This document shows, piece by piece, positions 1 through 12,500 of a stretch of DNA of 64,000 nucleotides (positions are counted from its first letter, which is position 1; the number at the start of each line of letters is the position of its first letter). The notes beneath the pieces were generated by a model, which was not told the DNA's origin, made no database searches, and worked only from the letters and a program-made list of their open reading frames with translations. Source of the DNA: Powellomyces hirtus (lineage: Eukaryota; Chytridiomycota; Chytridiomycetes; Spizellomycetales; Powellomycetaceae); NCBI GenBank assembly GCA_025526995.1, contig JAHLKG010000003.1, forward strand, positions 1,302,001 to 1,366,000. Reading direction: 5' to 3'. Made by a program: the position numbers and the translations under genes.

Positions 1-811
1 GAAAAAGGGAAGAACAAGAGGGGTTGCGAATTGCAACGGACAACATGCAGCCAGCAGCCCTTTCTTTTTCTGACCTCAACTGGCTGTGCCGCCAATTTCA
101 GCCAATCAGATCAACAGGAGCCTGATTTCTCTTGATTGTTTCACTGGTCTGGCAGCTATGGATCGAGCCACAAATTAGATACAATTGCCGGCTCGACCCA
201 CTTTGACAGCATCTGCGCGTCAGTTCCTTCTGGGATGTTTCGCCCAACGAGGGCATAACGTAGTATGGATCGATCATGTTTTGAGTTGCAGAAGAAAAGC
301 ATGGCATACTTGTTATCCTTTGGTCAAACGGTGTGAGCTGCTATATGACGAGGTTCTACATTTTGATAGTCACATTACAGGACATCTGTCATATCTATGG
401 AAACCCATTCTCTACATTAAATCCTTACACTGACCGAGGGCTGTAAATGATTTGGATCAGAAGGTTGCAAGTCAAGCCACAATCTGTTTGACTTTACCAC
501 GGTCCATGAGAACTCAGTAAGCCCAGTCTCCGCAAAAATCGAGCACGCTTGGCTTCGAAGGCACTGTTATTGTAGCACACAAGACATTATCAGGGCTATT
601 GACAAAAGGCAAGACCCGTCACACAAACCGTGATCAAATCCCAAAGGCCACCGAGAAAAATAAAGGCATATTGTATTGAGAGATGGTCGCCCCTACAAAG
701 CAGGTCCAGACAGACGCCATTTGTGAAATCCATGCGATCCCCTCACACAACAACCAGAGGCCACCCTAACACATGCAAAATACATAGACAAAGCAACAGC
801 TGACCCAACTT
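1..811. other. Intergenic, downstream of the BuGZ-like gene
   Basis: I see no supportable gene here. The open frames are short, begin at non-ATG codons and show no family motif. The right part should hold the 3' UTR of the BuGZ-like gene on the minus strand. Confidence 0.5.
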
Positions 812-2334
812 TTATGCACTTGCCGACTCCTGGTACGCATACTTCGGATGCAAAGCTCGCTTCTCCTCCTGATGAAAAAACATATGTTGAGTAAACGTTC
901 TAGCGGCCGCAGAACGAAAACGGGCAAAATGCATACCACTGAGATCTCATTGTCCGAATAAACGAGTTGACCGGTTTTCTTTGCTGGCGCGGCTGGCACT
1001 GCAGCAGCAGCACACACGTCAGCCGCTGCGCCATTGGAATATCCGGCACTTTCGGGTGCACTGGGAGTCGACATTGGTGCACTCATCTGCGGGGCTGGCT
1101 GGCTGTACCCATCGAACGGAGTGGGCTCGTATTGCGACGGACTTCGTGACGGTGGCTGTTGGGACGCAGGCGGCATAGGTGGTAACAAATGGGGCAATGC
1201 GGGGGGAGGCCCAGCGCTTACCGGGGTTCCTCCCATTTGGGATGGCGGGGTGGGTCTTGGCGGAAGGAATGGCATTGGGGGACGTGGAGGCCACTGCTGA
1301 TTTGGTCCAGGGCCAGGGCCGAACTGCGGAGGTGGTCCTCCATAAGGAGGCATACCTGGAGGAGGCATACCTGAGGGCATTCCTTGGGGTGGCATTCCCT
1401 GAGGCGGCATTCCATGAGGTGGCATTCCATGCGGTGGCATGCCTTGAGGAGGCATTCCCTGAGGTGGCATTCCTTGCGGCGGATACCCTTGTGGCGGCAT
1501 TCTACAAGGTACATGTCAGCTTTCACGTATTATGTGAGCTTCGATATGCTTCGTATGACATCTACTCACCCTTGCTGGTACGGGGGATAGAGCGGGTATC
1601 CGCCTTGCGGCGGCATAAAGGGCCGACCACCGTATTGGGGAGGAGCACCGTAAGGCTGAGGCGGATACCCCTGCGGCGGATACCCTTGAGAAGGGTATTG
1701 CATAGGCATACCATACGGTGCTTGCGGTGGTTGCATTCCTGGCATGCCACCTGGCATTCCAGGCATTCCCATTTGGGGCGGAGGTGCACTGGCCATCTGC
1801 TGCTGCTGCTTTTTAAACTCCGCCATTTGCCTTTGGATCTGATCCGGTGTCAGCGCCCCTATGTCGACCTTTTTACGCTTGCCCGAACCTCCTCCCCCTG
1901 ACAGTTTCTCAATGTGCGCTTGGAGGTCGGCTTCCGGAATTCCTTCCATACCGAAGATTTCAATATCGACGGTGTCGCGACCGGGTATCGCTCCAGCCAC
2001 CCTGGGAATGTGCATATTCAGTCGTTAGCACACCTTGTCAAAGCTTTAGTTTTGACAGCAGATTGAACGTACGTTGTGCAAGTTTGTTTATGCACTTGCT
2101 GCATATGAACCACCATTCCTCCCGCCGTATTTAGTTTCTTGTTGCATTCCAAGCATTTGAAGTGTTTGATCCGTTGGTGGTCGATCAAAACTTTTTCATC
2201 ATCGAATTCACGATCACAGTACCAACACCAGGGTTTGTCTTCTTGTCGCTTTTTCTGCGAGAAGAAATGACCCGGGGAAGATCAGCATTCGCTCCAATAC
2301 CCATCACCAGTCTAAGGATTCGTACCTTTCCCAT
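812..2334 (-). CDS. BuGZ/ZNF207-like zinc-finger protein
   Basis: Five exons (812..868, 937..1501, 1570..2001, 2073..2254, 2326..2334) give 414 aa. The first exon is only Met-Gly-Lys. Exon 2 holds two C2H2 fingers in the arrangement typical of ZNF207/BuGZ ([10 protein letters not shown], then [20 protein letters not shown]). Exon 3 begins with the family block around [17 protein letters not shown]. The middle is a low-complexity Gly-Met-Pro-Pro-Gln repeat, and the last exon ends in a conserved-looking [12 protein letters not shown] tail. Animal BuGZ binds spindle microtubules and loads BUB3 through a GLEBS motif, and it also has spliceosome links. I cannot see a GLEBS motif here, so the BUB3 role is not supported by sequence. 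It is divergent from the RNA14 gene, about 320 bp away. Confidence 0.88.
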
Positions 2335-2656
2335 CGCTAGATCTATGGAATGAGCCCCAAGTTAAAGTATCAGATGGATAATTCGCTGCCGTTCAGACTT
2401 TGCCAAGATTATGACGATACGCTACCTGTATGGCCAAAAAGCTTGTGTTCGCTGTGTGGGAAGATCAAATGCGATGGGAATTGTCAAGAACCGGAGATGG
2501 CCAGGCTCGCGCAGCCATGGAGCCGATCGAGCCACAGAAACTAACAGTGACGGCGTCAACGTCAAGTACACTTTTGACATTTCACTCTATACCACTTGAG
2601 GCTACTGAGTTCAATAGAATCAAATACTCGACAAGGACTAAATTATCTCGTGTGGA
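2335..2656. promoter_or_regulatory. Divergent promoter region, BuGZ-like / RNA14
   Basis: These 322 bp separate two start codons facing away from each other, so they must hold both promoters and 5' UTRs. I see no convincing TATA box or known operator. Confidence 0.5.
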
Positions 2657-5600
2657 ATGGAGGAACCTGGGCCGACAGCGCAGGTGGCTTCTGCTGGCAT
2701 CTCAAATGAGATCGCTCAACCTTCACAGCCCATGGATATATCAGCCAAGGAGTCAACGCCACTCACGTCTGATCCTCCACCCACCACCACAACTGGCTCA
2801 GGCGGAGCAACCACAGGCGCAGATGCTGGTGGTCCAGGAAAAATGAGTGACCTTTACGGCAAAGTTGTTCAACCGGCGCCAACACCGAAACCGGAGAAGT
2901 TGGAGAAGCTCCGCATCAAAACACAGAAGAACCCTTGGGATGTAGACGCCTGGACGACATACATGTCTGAAGCGCAACAGAGGGGCAACCCAGAATTGGT
3001 TCGCGAGGCTTTCGAGAGGCTGCTCGAACAGTTCCCCACAGCGGTATAGCGGCGGAGGCTTTTGCAACAACCATGTGTTCTTGAACTAACGCCTCTCGCA
3101 TCGATGTCCAGTCCAAACATTGGATCGCGTACGCCGAATATGAGCAGAAACAACGAGCGTATGATAGAATGGAAGCCATCTTTGGCCGCTGCCTCCGGAA
3201 GGTTCCATCCGTGGAGCTCTGGAAGTTTTACCTGAACTATGTGCGCCGAACCCATACCGCCGCCAACATGCCACCCGAAAGAAAAGCCGAAGCGCGAGCC
3301 ACAATTATGAAAGCGTATGAGTTTGTGCTTCAGAACATAGGGTCCGACAAGGAGGCTGGGTACATATGGACGGACTACATCCAATTCGTCAAGTCAGGAG
3401 AGGTGAGTTGGAGAGGTCGTTTCCCCGATATGATCAGAGCATCCGAGCAGGAAGTGTCAAGAGGCGTAATGTTGTGTACCTGGCCTATTGCTACATCGCA
3501 AACAATATATGTATGGTACAATCAATTTGTCTGCCTGAGCTGCTTCTCCGGCCCAATTCATAAGTTATGTGATTGTTGGCCCATGTCTACTTCTATACCG
3601 TTGGCATCGCCTGCTTGTGCATGGGACATCACTCGGATCCCAATATCGTCCCACCCAGTGGAGAAAGCCCTGCGATCTCGGTACCTGCCAACTTACACAA
3701 AAAACCAGCGACATTGCTGATAAAACGATTTCTACTTTGCGTCTCCACCTTGATCTCCATAGACATCGTCGATATATGAAGATCAGCAGCAAATGGACTT
3801 GCTGCGACGTGCGTATAACCGAGCCATCTGGATCCCTTCGACAAACATAGAACAGTTATGGAAGGATTATGATGCTTTCGAGAACGGTCTGAACAAACTG
3901 ACGGTACGATGCAACGCATGCGAGTTGGAGGGTGCAGAAAGAGCTGAGAATGCTAAAGCGCATGATGAACAATTACAGGCCAAAAAGTTTCTGTCCGAGA
4001 AGTCAGCTGGATACATGACAGCCAGAACTGCCATTCGAGAGCTGAAGACTCTGCTGGATCCGATTGAAAAGGCACAGAAAAGCTGGATGGCTAAGCCGCC
4101 TACTTGGATCGACAAGGAAGTGCAAATGGTATGACTTTGAACTGTCAGGTTATGACCGTGGAAGAACCTTGTTGACGTTGTTTTGCTTTCGTTGTTACAA
4201 CAAAGCTGGCAGCATGGAAACGGTACATTGCATGGGAAAGATCCAATCCTTTGCGACTGGACGACAAGAGCATGTGGATTAGCCGCGTTATGTATGCGTA
4301 TAAGACTTGTTTGCTGATGCTGCGATATTACCCAGAGATCTAGTGAGTGATAATTGAGAGCTAGACCCTTCGTAGCAATCTGGTTGTTGACCTTCAAGCT
4401 CTCTGAAACTTCGAAAGCTACGAGGCGTCTTCCTTCCTGAAAGAAGTGGGCAAGCCGGAAGAGGCAGCGGCTATGCTGAAATCTGGTGTTGAGACGTTGC
4501 CCACCAGGTAAGTAGTGGCCAGCGAGATCTCGAACGAGAGAATTACATTGACGAGCAATGGCTTTAGCCTTCTGCTCAATCTGTCTCTAGCCGAACTCGA
4601 AGAATCCCGCAAACGGGACTTCAAAGAGATATCAGTCATGTACGAAACGCTCATAACGAAGCTCGAAGCGACGCTCACGGAAACCAATGCCAAATACGAC
4701 TCCGAACGCGAGAAGCTCATGGCGAGTCTTCAAAAAGGCGACGAGTCGTCTGCTCCCGATGATTGGGATGGAGAGCGCAGAGAGCGCGAGCGAGAAAAGC
4801 AGAAGGAGCGCCAGCTCGAGGTAGAGCAGAAAGTTGAGGAGAAGCGGAAGAAAGAACTGGAAAACATCAAGCGCGCGTTGAGCCTCGTTTGGGTCGTCTA
4901 TATGCGTGCATCCCGGCGCGCACAGGTGCGTTTGGTATTACTGTTATGCCCACTCGATGGGAATCTGATCATTGTTGCTCTCATCGATTGCGGCGACTAG
5001 AATATTACTGCAGCTCGAATAATATTCACCCGTGCGCGAAAATCGGCCCATTGCACATATCATGTCTGGGTCGCAGCAGGTTAGTCGCGCTCTGAAATTG
5101 GGTACTGTTGATAATCTTTGTGGCATAGACTCATTTGAACCTCCTGTCTATCAGCACTGATGGAATACTTTTGCAACAAGGACGCGAATGTTGCAGGCCG
5201 TGTGTTTGAAATTGGTCTCAAGTCATTCAACCCTGCTGAAGATCCGCAGGCGCCCGAGTTCATTCTGCATTATCTGGATTTCCTCATCAATTTGAACGAT
5301 GATAACAGTAAGCGGTGTACTCAAAAACCAGGCCTTGGCCGTCCAGCCGTCATTCATGTTTCGATCCATCAATAGATACAAGGGCATTGTTCGAGCGGGC
5401 ATTATCAGCCCTGCCGGCCGACCGAGCCAAACCCATTTGGGCAAAACTGCTCGCTTATGAAACCGAGTATGGTGATCTGGCCAATGTGCTCAAGAGTGAG
5501 AAGCGGCGCGCGGATGCTTACCCGGGAGGTTAGTTTCTGTCGATTTATTTTATGCTCGGCAGCGTGTCTCATCATATTGTGTTTGATACACGCACAGAAG

Positions 5601-6853
5601 CAAATAACTCTCTGGTCGCGTTGTCTTATCTTGCTGATCGATGGAGCTTCCTCGAAATCAATCACGTTGGGGAGTTTGAGCTGGGTCTCCCAGGTATGAA
5701 AATCTGTCTCACTGTTTTAGCCCACGTTGATGCCCAATTCTGACGCTCGCTTTAGCACAATATGATCTGGAGAAGAAAGTTCCCGGGACAGTTGCTGGCG
5801 TACCCTTATCCTCCGCTGCAACAGCTCATGCCGCCGCCTCTTCCGCTTCCTCCCACCACCACGCGTCAAAGATAGATGATAGGGGCGCTCCCCAGCGCAA
5901 GTATCAGAGTCTCGAATCTGTTCATCCGGAAAGATATCCCCGACCCGACCTTAACAAGTGGATGGCTTACAAGCCGGAAACGGCCGCTTCAGCATCCGGA
6001 CCTGGTGCTCCCGGGGGTGATCACGCGGACACAGGCGGCGCGGGGGAAGGTGCGGGCGATAGAGGACAACCTCCTGCGGCACCAGGCATTCTGGTCCCGG
6101 ATGCCGTGGCCCGGCTGATGGCTGTGCTTCCACCAGCCAACATTTACAACGGTATGTTCCTGAGGCATTATAATTGGCTGAGCGGAAATGTCTCAAAATT
6201 TAACAAATCACATGCTGTCGTTCCGTTCTTTAGGCCCAATATTACCCATCAACGACATCATTGATCTGTTCCGCCAAATCCCACTCCCGACACCTGCGAC
6301 ACCGCCACTGATGGTGTCAGTGCCCTCCACATCAGCAGCGCAATCCTCAGCACAGCAGGGTCCATCGTCGTCCTTCCCCGATCGTGGAGGTCAGCCGTAT
6401 GGTAGATCTGGACCGTTGGCCGGATACAATCAACCGCCACCGCAAAGCCGGGGATTCGGCGGTGGCTTTTCGGTCTCCGCCGGCGGGAGTAGGGACATGG
6501 ATCGCGGCGGCGGTAGAGGCCGCGGACGTGGTCGGGTTCGTATCCCTATATTTGTTTCTTCCATGATGATTGAGCGAGAGCAATAAATTAACCGCCTTTT
6601 CATTGCAGGGTGCCCGACCCGACGGGCCCGCGGGACCACGGAGCGGGATGAAGCGTAGAGGCGGATTCGACGATGACCAGCCATCCTATGATGGTAAGTT
6701 GCTCATTCAAAAAACCGTTGTATAACAAAATTATTCATGCACACTCTACGTTCAGCCCCATCGCATGTCAACCGACCGCCAGAACACGACATCTTCCGTG
6801 CTCGTCACCAGTTCAAGCGTGTGCGAGAATCGGGCACTCCGGGTGATATGTGA
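2657..6853 (+). CDS. RNA14: RNA14/CstF77, mRNA 3'-end processing HAT-repeat protein
   Basis: Fifteen exons join in frame to 975 aa: 2657..3043, 3112..3402, 3763..3903, 3979..4128, 4206..4342, 4418..4507, 4556..4925, 5001..5079, 5155..5307, 5376..5528, 5598..5693, 5756..6151, 6234..6535, 6609..6693, 6756..6853. HAT repeats run through most of the protein ([72 protein letters not shown]). The Suf-type tail follows ([26 protein letters not shown]), then an RGG-rich C-terminus ending [18 protein letters not shown]14 scaffolds cleavage factor IA/CstF in the nucleus. The intron at 3403-3762 is unusually long, so a missed small exon there is possible. The intron at 3904-3978 is 75 nt with no in-frame stop, so its retention would keep the frame. 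Confidence 0.93.
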
Positions 6854-7045
6854 GACCTGTCCGGCCGACACGATATGCCTGCACAGATGCAAATGTTTCT
6901 GTTTCATTTTTATTACATTCCAAATTTTGAAAAAATATGGAAATTGCTATGTGCGCCGTATGGTTTGAGAATAGTTCTGGGAGCGTGACAGATGATGATA
7001 TGCAATAAATACAAGGCGCAAGAAGGGCACGACTGTTGTTCTAAT

Positions 7046-9064
7046 CTACGATGGAACTTTATCGAAAAGATCCATCTTGTATAAATTTCGCAACCTGATC
7101 TGTTCATCCTCTAGCAACCCACCAGCAGAGTCTACAAGTCGCAACACGACCGCAAAATCATCCTTGGTGACCCTCACAACCTCCCTCAGCTGCTTGAACA
7201 GCTGAAGCGCGTTTGGGACATCACCAACGGTCTCACAGCAGCGGAGAAGCAGACGGAAGGTGTTTGCGTTGGGCCGGATGCCCGTTTCTGGATGCTCTCT
7301 CAGCATGGTAAACCTGAGATCCCTCAGGGCGAATATTGCGGCGGAGGGCATGGATGCTGAAACGGCGAATATTGAGTTGTAAAGGTCAAGTGACCGGGGC
7401 AAGCCCGCGAGTCGCATGTCCGTAAATCGCTGGGTCGCGTCCTCAAAGTGCTCTACTCGAAAAAGCGCCAGAATAATAGCAGACATGGACTCCGAAGAAT
7501 GGACTAGTCCCGATTGAGCCATCTGTGCCTCATAGGCAAAAAGTCGTTCAGCGGCCTCGTTTTGCTGGTCACGAGCTGAATCCGGATCGGACAGGGTTGC
7601 TGTTGGTACGCATGCGGTGAATATGTGCGCGTAGGAGGCGGACGAGAGTACGTGACCGGCACGCTGCATGGCTTTGACGGTTTCCAAAACTTTGTCAAAG
7701 CGATCCTGCGCAGCGCTGGTCGCCCATCCGCTCATCAGTAGGTGATATATTTCCGGTGTCGGGACAAGTCCATCCCGTTTCATATCTTCGAATAACGCCG
7801 CAGCAGCCTCTATTGAGGAAAGATTTTCCTCGGTCGCTGCTTCAAGGATGTGCAGCTCCAGAACCAAATGGCATGTTTCTGCATCTCGCAGACATTTCCG
7901 GTGCTGCAAGTCTGACGCAGTCCAGGTCCAAGTGTTGTGAAATTCTCGTCGTTGGTTGCTATTCAGGGAACTTGGATCACGGAGCGTATCTCTCATGACG
8001 CGGAGAAAGGCATTATCCAGCGCCCCCACTATCTTTGCACGCTGTACTCCCGTCAGATGTGACGTCTCGGTGTGAGGCATTACTGCTCGAAATTGATTTC
8101 GAATAGCAATAGCGCCTGCGACGGAGATCTCTTGTTTGCAGCTTTGAAAAGCGGCTTTGATTGCAACTACCGATAGGTCAACGTCCAGGTCGTCAATGGG
8201 CGCAACGGAGCTTTGCTCGCCAAGACTTTTAGACAGGTTTTGCATAGCAGAAATAATCTGTTCGTAGCTTTCAACTGTGGGTGTGCGTTCGCGGCATCGT
8301 GATAGGGCTGTTAGTACGCAGGCAAAGTGATGGATAGTGCCCGAGTCGTTTTCAGCGGCCAATGTGCTTTGGAGATCCGCCAATATTTCCAGACTCCCAA
8401 GTGCCAGGATGCGGAGGTTACGCCGAATGCTCTTTCGCTCCGGATACTCCGCAAGATCCTCCTCCGCGATCCCATCAATGACTGACAAGGCCGTCTGGGC
8501 TCGTTCCTGGCCTCCTTCGACCAGCAATGTTCGTGCCACAAAAAGCGATGTGTCGACCCGAAATCCCGCATCTGAATCGTCGATCAATGGTTGAAGAAAC
8601 GTAAGGTGCTTGATGAGCAGTTTCGTCGGGTCGCGTGCAACTTGGGCTATCGCGTGCAACAGCATCATATGCGCCTCCGTCGGAAGTGCGATCCCTCTCT
8701 GTAGACAGAGTTGCATTATGCGACTGGCGGTCTCGACATCTCCCGCATGAGCGCACGCGGTGAGGACAATAGTGTATGCTTCTACGGGTGCTTGTTTCCG
8801 CTGGTACGCTTTTATGAACGTTTGGACGACATCCTGAAAACTGCCCGCCTCTAGGGCGGCTCTCATGCTTCGAAGTGTACCACCACGGACGCTTGCCGGA
8901 GGGATACCGGGGCCATTTGCGGCAATGGGTGAGGGATTAGAGGGAGGTTTGGCGGTGCTGTTTGAGCGACAGAAGTACGTGCAAGTCGCAGGGCACAGTG
9001 GCGGACGGGCTCGAGCCTGTGGATTGAGGAGAGCCCTCATTATCAGCCGGTGTCGAAAGCCCAT
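7046..9064 (-). CDS. Pentatricopeptide repeat protein, probably mitochondrial
   Basis: This is one intronless frame of 672 aa, counted from the first ATG that gives a plausible N-terminus (MGFRHRLIMRALLNPQ, basic and free of acidic residues, as in mitochondrial presequences). The frame continues upstream without a further convincing ATG. Several PPR-type helix pairs are visible: VEAYTIVLTACAHAGDVETA near the N-terminus, PTPEIYHLLMSGWATSA and SSASYAHIFTACVP in the middle, and RPNANTFRLLLRCCETVGDV near the C-terminus. PPR proteins bind organellar RNA and act in its stability, processing or translation. I cannot assign a named member. Its 3' end faces RNA14 about 190 bp away. Confidence 0.82.
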   Translation of the reverse strand: MGFRHRLIMRALLNPQARARPPLCPATCTYFCRSNSTAKPPSNPSPIAANGPGIPPASVRGGTLRSMRAALEAGSFQDVVQTFIKAYQRKQAPVEAYTIVLTACAHAGDVETASRIMQLCLQRGIALPTEAHMMLLHAIAQVARDPTKLLIKHLTFLQPLIDDSDAGFRVDTSLFVARTLLVEGGQERAQTALSVIDGIAEEDLAEYPERKSIRRNLRILALGSLEILADLQSTLAAENDSGTIHHFACVLTALSRCRERTPTVESYEQIISAMQNLSKSLGEQSSVAPIDDLDVDLSVVAIKAAFQSCKQEISVAGAIAIRNQFRAVMPHTETSHLTGVQRAKIVGALDNAFLRVMRDTLRDPSSLNSNQRREFHNTWTWTASDLQHRKCLRDAETCHLVLELHILEAATEENLSSIEAAAALFEDMKRDGLVPTPEIYHLLMSGWATSAAQDRFDKVLETVKAMQRAGHVLSSASYAHIFTACVPTATLSDPDSARDQQNEAAERLFAYEAQMAQSGLVHSSESMSAIILALFRVEHFEDATQRFTDMRLAGLPRSLDLYNSIFAVSASMPSAAIFALRDLRFTMLREHPETGIRPNANTFRLLLRCCETVGDVPNALQLFKQLREVVRVTKDDFAVVLRLVDSAGGLLEDEQIRLRNLYKMDLFDKVPS

Positions 9065-9520
9065 TGCGCCTGATCTCTCTGACGAGTTGAGGAATGAAAA
9101 CAGTAACAGCTGCAGCACTGTGGAGGGTATCAGCGTAACGAACGAATCTCGAAAAGTATTCGCAGGGCTGGTTGAAAGCAATGGAGGGCGACGAGGGCCG
9201 GGACTAAAGAGGACAGCCACAGCGCAGCAGTCACGTGAGCCTTCAACGCGACACGGAAACGCGACGCACTTTCTTCTGGATGAGGGTGAAGCAGGTGCAA
9301 GTCAGGGAGGGAAGAGCATGAAGAACTGGACAACAACAATATATTTCGGGATCCAATGTTTTGCGGAATTACTTTGCAAGTTCCATTATGGTTCGGGATC
9401 CAGTATACAAGGGAAACTGTGCCATCTGCAAACCAAGTAAATGGAGGCTATATAATATCCCGGGCACGTAGATACGCCGATTATACGCCAACAAACCCCT
9501 GTCCCGCGGCGGTAACTGAA
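9065..9520. promoter_or_regulatory. Intergenic between the Dicer 3' end and the PPR start
   Basis: Both flanking genes run on the minus strand. The segment should hold the Dicer 3' UTR and the PPR promoter. A TATATA stretch occurs near 9450, about 390 bp from the PPR start codon, so its role is unclear. No other feature is seen. Confidence 0.4.
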
Positions 9521-12500
9521 CTAGCACCCGACGCTACACATCGTCGCAATGTCCTTTTCCAGGATTCCGGTTTCGTCAAAGTCGTCCTTTACATCTTCAG
9601 GGGCACAATCACACCGACCCTGGAGGAAGGTCGGTTCCTCCTCAAGGCGTTCCAGTACGGTTTCCGCCAGCAGTCTGCGGGCTGATTTTCTAGAGGTGCC
9701 GCTGCACGCCATGACAACCTCTTTGTGGATGATGAGATTGGCCACATAGAGATGGCCGTCCGGGTTGTGTTTGGCAGGCATCCGCCAGGCATCGCACTTG
9801 AGTTCCTTTTTGAGGTATAGGGCGAGCTCGCGATAGGGATGCCTACCGACAATATGTGGCTGGACGTACTTATCCACCCATGGCAACCAGTTGCGTCGTA
9901 AGAAGTTCCACACGCTGTCATGGTCAAAGTTATTGTCGACAAACACTGCCCCGAGGATGGCCTCGAAGACGTCAGACAGCGCTTTGGGGGTTTCCAGATT
10001 GATCCAATACCTACCGCAGATGTTAGATATTGCATAAGACCATCTCTTAAAAAGTCTCTGCTTACTGCATTTCGGCTTCCAGCTGTCGCTGGAGCTGGTT
10101 TCTTTCTCTCTTCGCCTCAATGTACTGCTTGCTCCGTTCCAAAAGTTCTTCCCGCGTAGCAGCCGATGCCTCATGTCGTTGAGCCTCTTCATACAGCTCA
10201 GTGCAATAGTCGGCAATGTCTTGATCCATGGCAGCCGAGAAGCGATCGATGTAGTAATGCAACCCCAGATTGGCGGATATGCACGCAAGGAAAGCATTGT
10301 TGACTGCGGCGTCTTTCAAATCCGTCAGGCGGCCGGGGGGTAGATTAGGGTACTTGTAGAAGAAGTGGCGCACGGCCAGCATTCCCAGGATAGCGTCGCC
10401 TGTCAGTAGAGTCATAGTTAGAACATGAGGGTACGGTCATAGCATCAGAAGCGCATTACCCAGATATTCCAGGCGTTGGTAACTCTGCACAGAAAGGTCC
10501 GGCGAGCTGGGATGAGTCAGAGCTTCCGCCAAAAGCCACGGATTCTTGAACTTGTACCCAGTAAGCTCCTCGACCTTTGCCACAAAGACCTTCTTATCTG
10601 CTCTCATTTCCCCTTGAGGTTTAGGCAGATCCTCAAGTGCTATGGCATACTCGGCCCAGTCGACCCGGAAATAAACACTGAACATGTTGTGCAAGGCTTG
10701 CGCTGCCCCTTGCACACCACTGTCATCAAGGCAGGCGCCGAGGATTGCTTCAACAGTATCCGCAATCTGCTTGGTGGACAGTTGATGGGTTAAGGTGACA
10801 GTCGAGGGCGCTTTAGGCTTGTCGGTCGGGTTCTCAAACTCGTCGGTGTTTCCATCATCATCGATGATGATTTCCTTCTCCCAACCCGGGTTGGCAATCA
10901 TTGGGCGCCATTCAGATCTAAACAAGATTGTGTTGGTAAGATGGGTTCCCCACAGTCCATGCGCCAGCCAAACTCCTACCTCGCAAGTTTGCACGATATG
11001 ATATAACCTGGCAGGCCCCACGCTTTTCCGCGCTGATAGAGCTCATGATTCGATTGCAATTTATGACTCATCATAGTCATGACCCCTTCATGTCGGTCAG
11101 GATACAATGCATATAGATGCAGCGTGAGTGCAGCTTTCAGAAACGCATCCCCTAGGGTTTCAAGACGCTGATAATTGTTTTGCATAACCGCGGAGGGCGC
11201 TGCCAAAGCTTCGATGAGTTTGGGCATGGTGACTGGTAGCTCGAGCTTTTGTCGCAACTCTGCCGCACGGCAAGTGACTTCAATGTAGTACAGAATGCTG
11301 GGAAGCATCACAGCGGCTTTCAATACATTCTGCTTGATCGGGTAAGGCTGGCAATACTAGTAGTGGAAATTGATTAGCTGCCGAATAGAACGATTCGTTC
11401 CTTATCACAGGTACCTGAGGGATGAGAAAGACGTCCCCATCACGCTTAGCGTCAACGCTCTCCACTTCTGCGATCTGACGAGTATGCGTAGTCAGTTTGT
11501 AGAACCTCCGTAGAAGTGATGCTACACTACGGCCAATCCGGACTTACGCTGTGACTTGCCACCATATTGAACTTTCGTGTCACGAGTCGTGCCTTGATGA
11601 CGGGTTGGTCTTGTCTGATCGCTTTCCTCCTCTTATACCAGTCAGCGGCACATTTATAATTCGTGTCGGTGAAAGGGACGGGATCGAAAGGATTTTTATC
11701 GTCAAGGCGCTCAATCGCAAAGTACTTCCTGTTCCAATGCGCTGCGTCCACAAGAATGTGCTGCGAGACCTCGTCGGTGTAAATAATGCGTTGTCTGTGC
11801 TGGGAGGGCTCAAAGCTTTGGCAGTACTCTGCATTCTCCCAATCGATGAGGGTGGAGGCGTGTGTCTTTTCCAGGTCAACCACCGTGCCCGGAGCAATCT
11901 TCAAGGGCACCACCAGCAGAGAGTAGTCGTTATCATTCGGGAACAACTTTGCTTGCAGCATTGGAGAGAGAACGAGATGGTTGTAGGACCGGGCAAGCTG
12001 ATATTGTTTGAGAGAAAGAGAGAGCTTCTGCGAAGACGACTGGACCCGCACTTTGGCCTCAATCAGTTGAGGCCAAAGGGAGAACTCCAAGGGCGATGTT
12101 GGCAGTTGAGAAACTGAAATGAGTCCAAGAACACTCGTGGCAAAGTTTTGACCCGCCGGAGCAAAGTCGATGATGTTCAAGTGTGCTTCGATGATGTCGG
12201 ATTCTGTCGGTCTCCAGCATTTCAATAAATTCTCTGGCAATGTAACTAAAAGCCAAAGCATGTTAATACAACCACGAGGTTGTCCGTTTGAGACCAACAC
12301 ATACTTGGCCATGTAGCTCCTTTCTTCTTGGATCTCAAAGAGAGCAAGTCGGTTTGAAGTCGACGCTTCTCTTCATCTTCGAGATCTCCAGATGTCATAT
12401 GGCAATATGTTCGTTCAAAGGTTGGACGAAGATGATTGTCAAGATAATGCCGCTCGTGGAGCATCTTAACCGCCTCCAGAGCTGGATGTGACATGGAGTA

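Noticed and set aside
766..1900. Several overlapping plus-strand open frames of 60-240 codons opposite the BuGZ-like gene
   Set aside because: They are antisense shadows of the Gly-Met-Pro-Pro-Gln repeat coding sequence and have no motif of their own.
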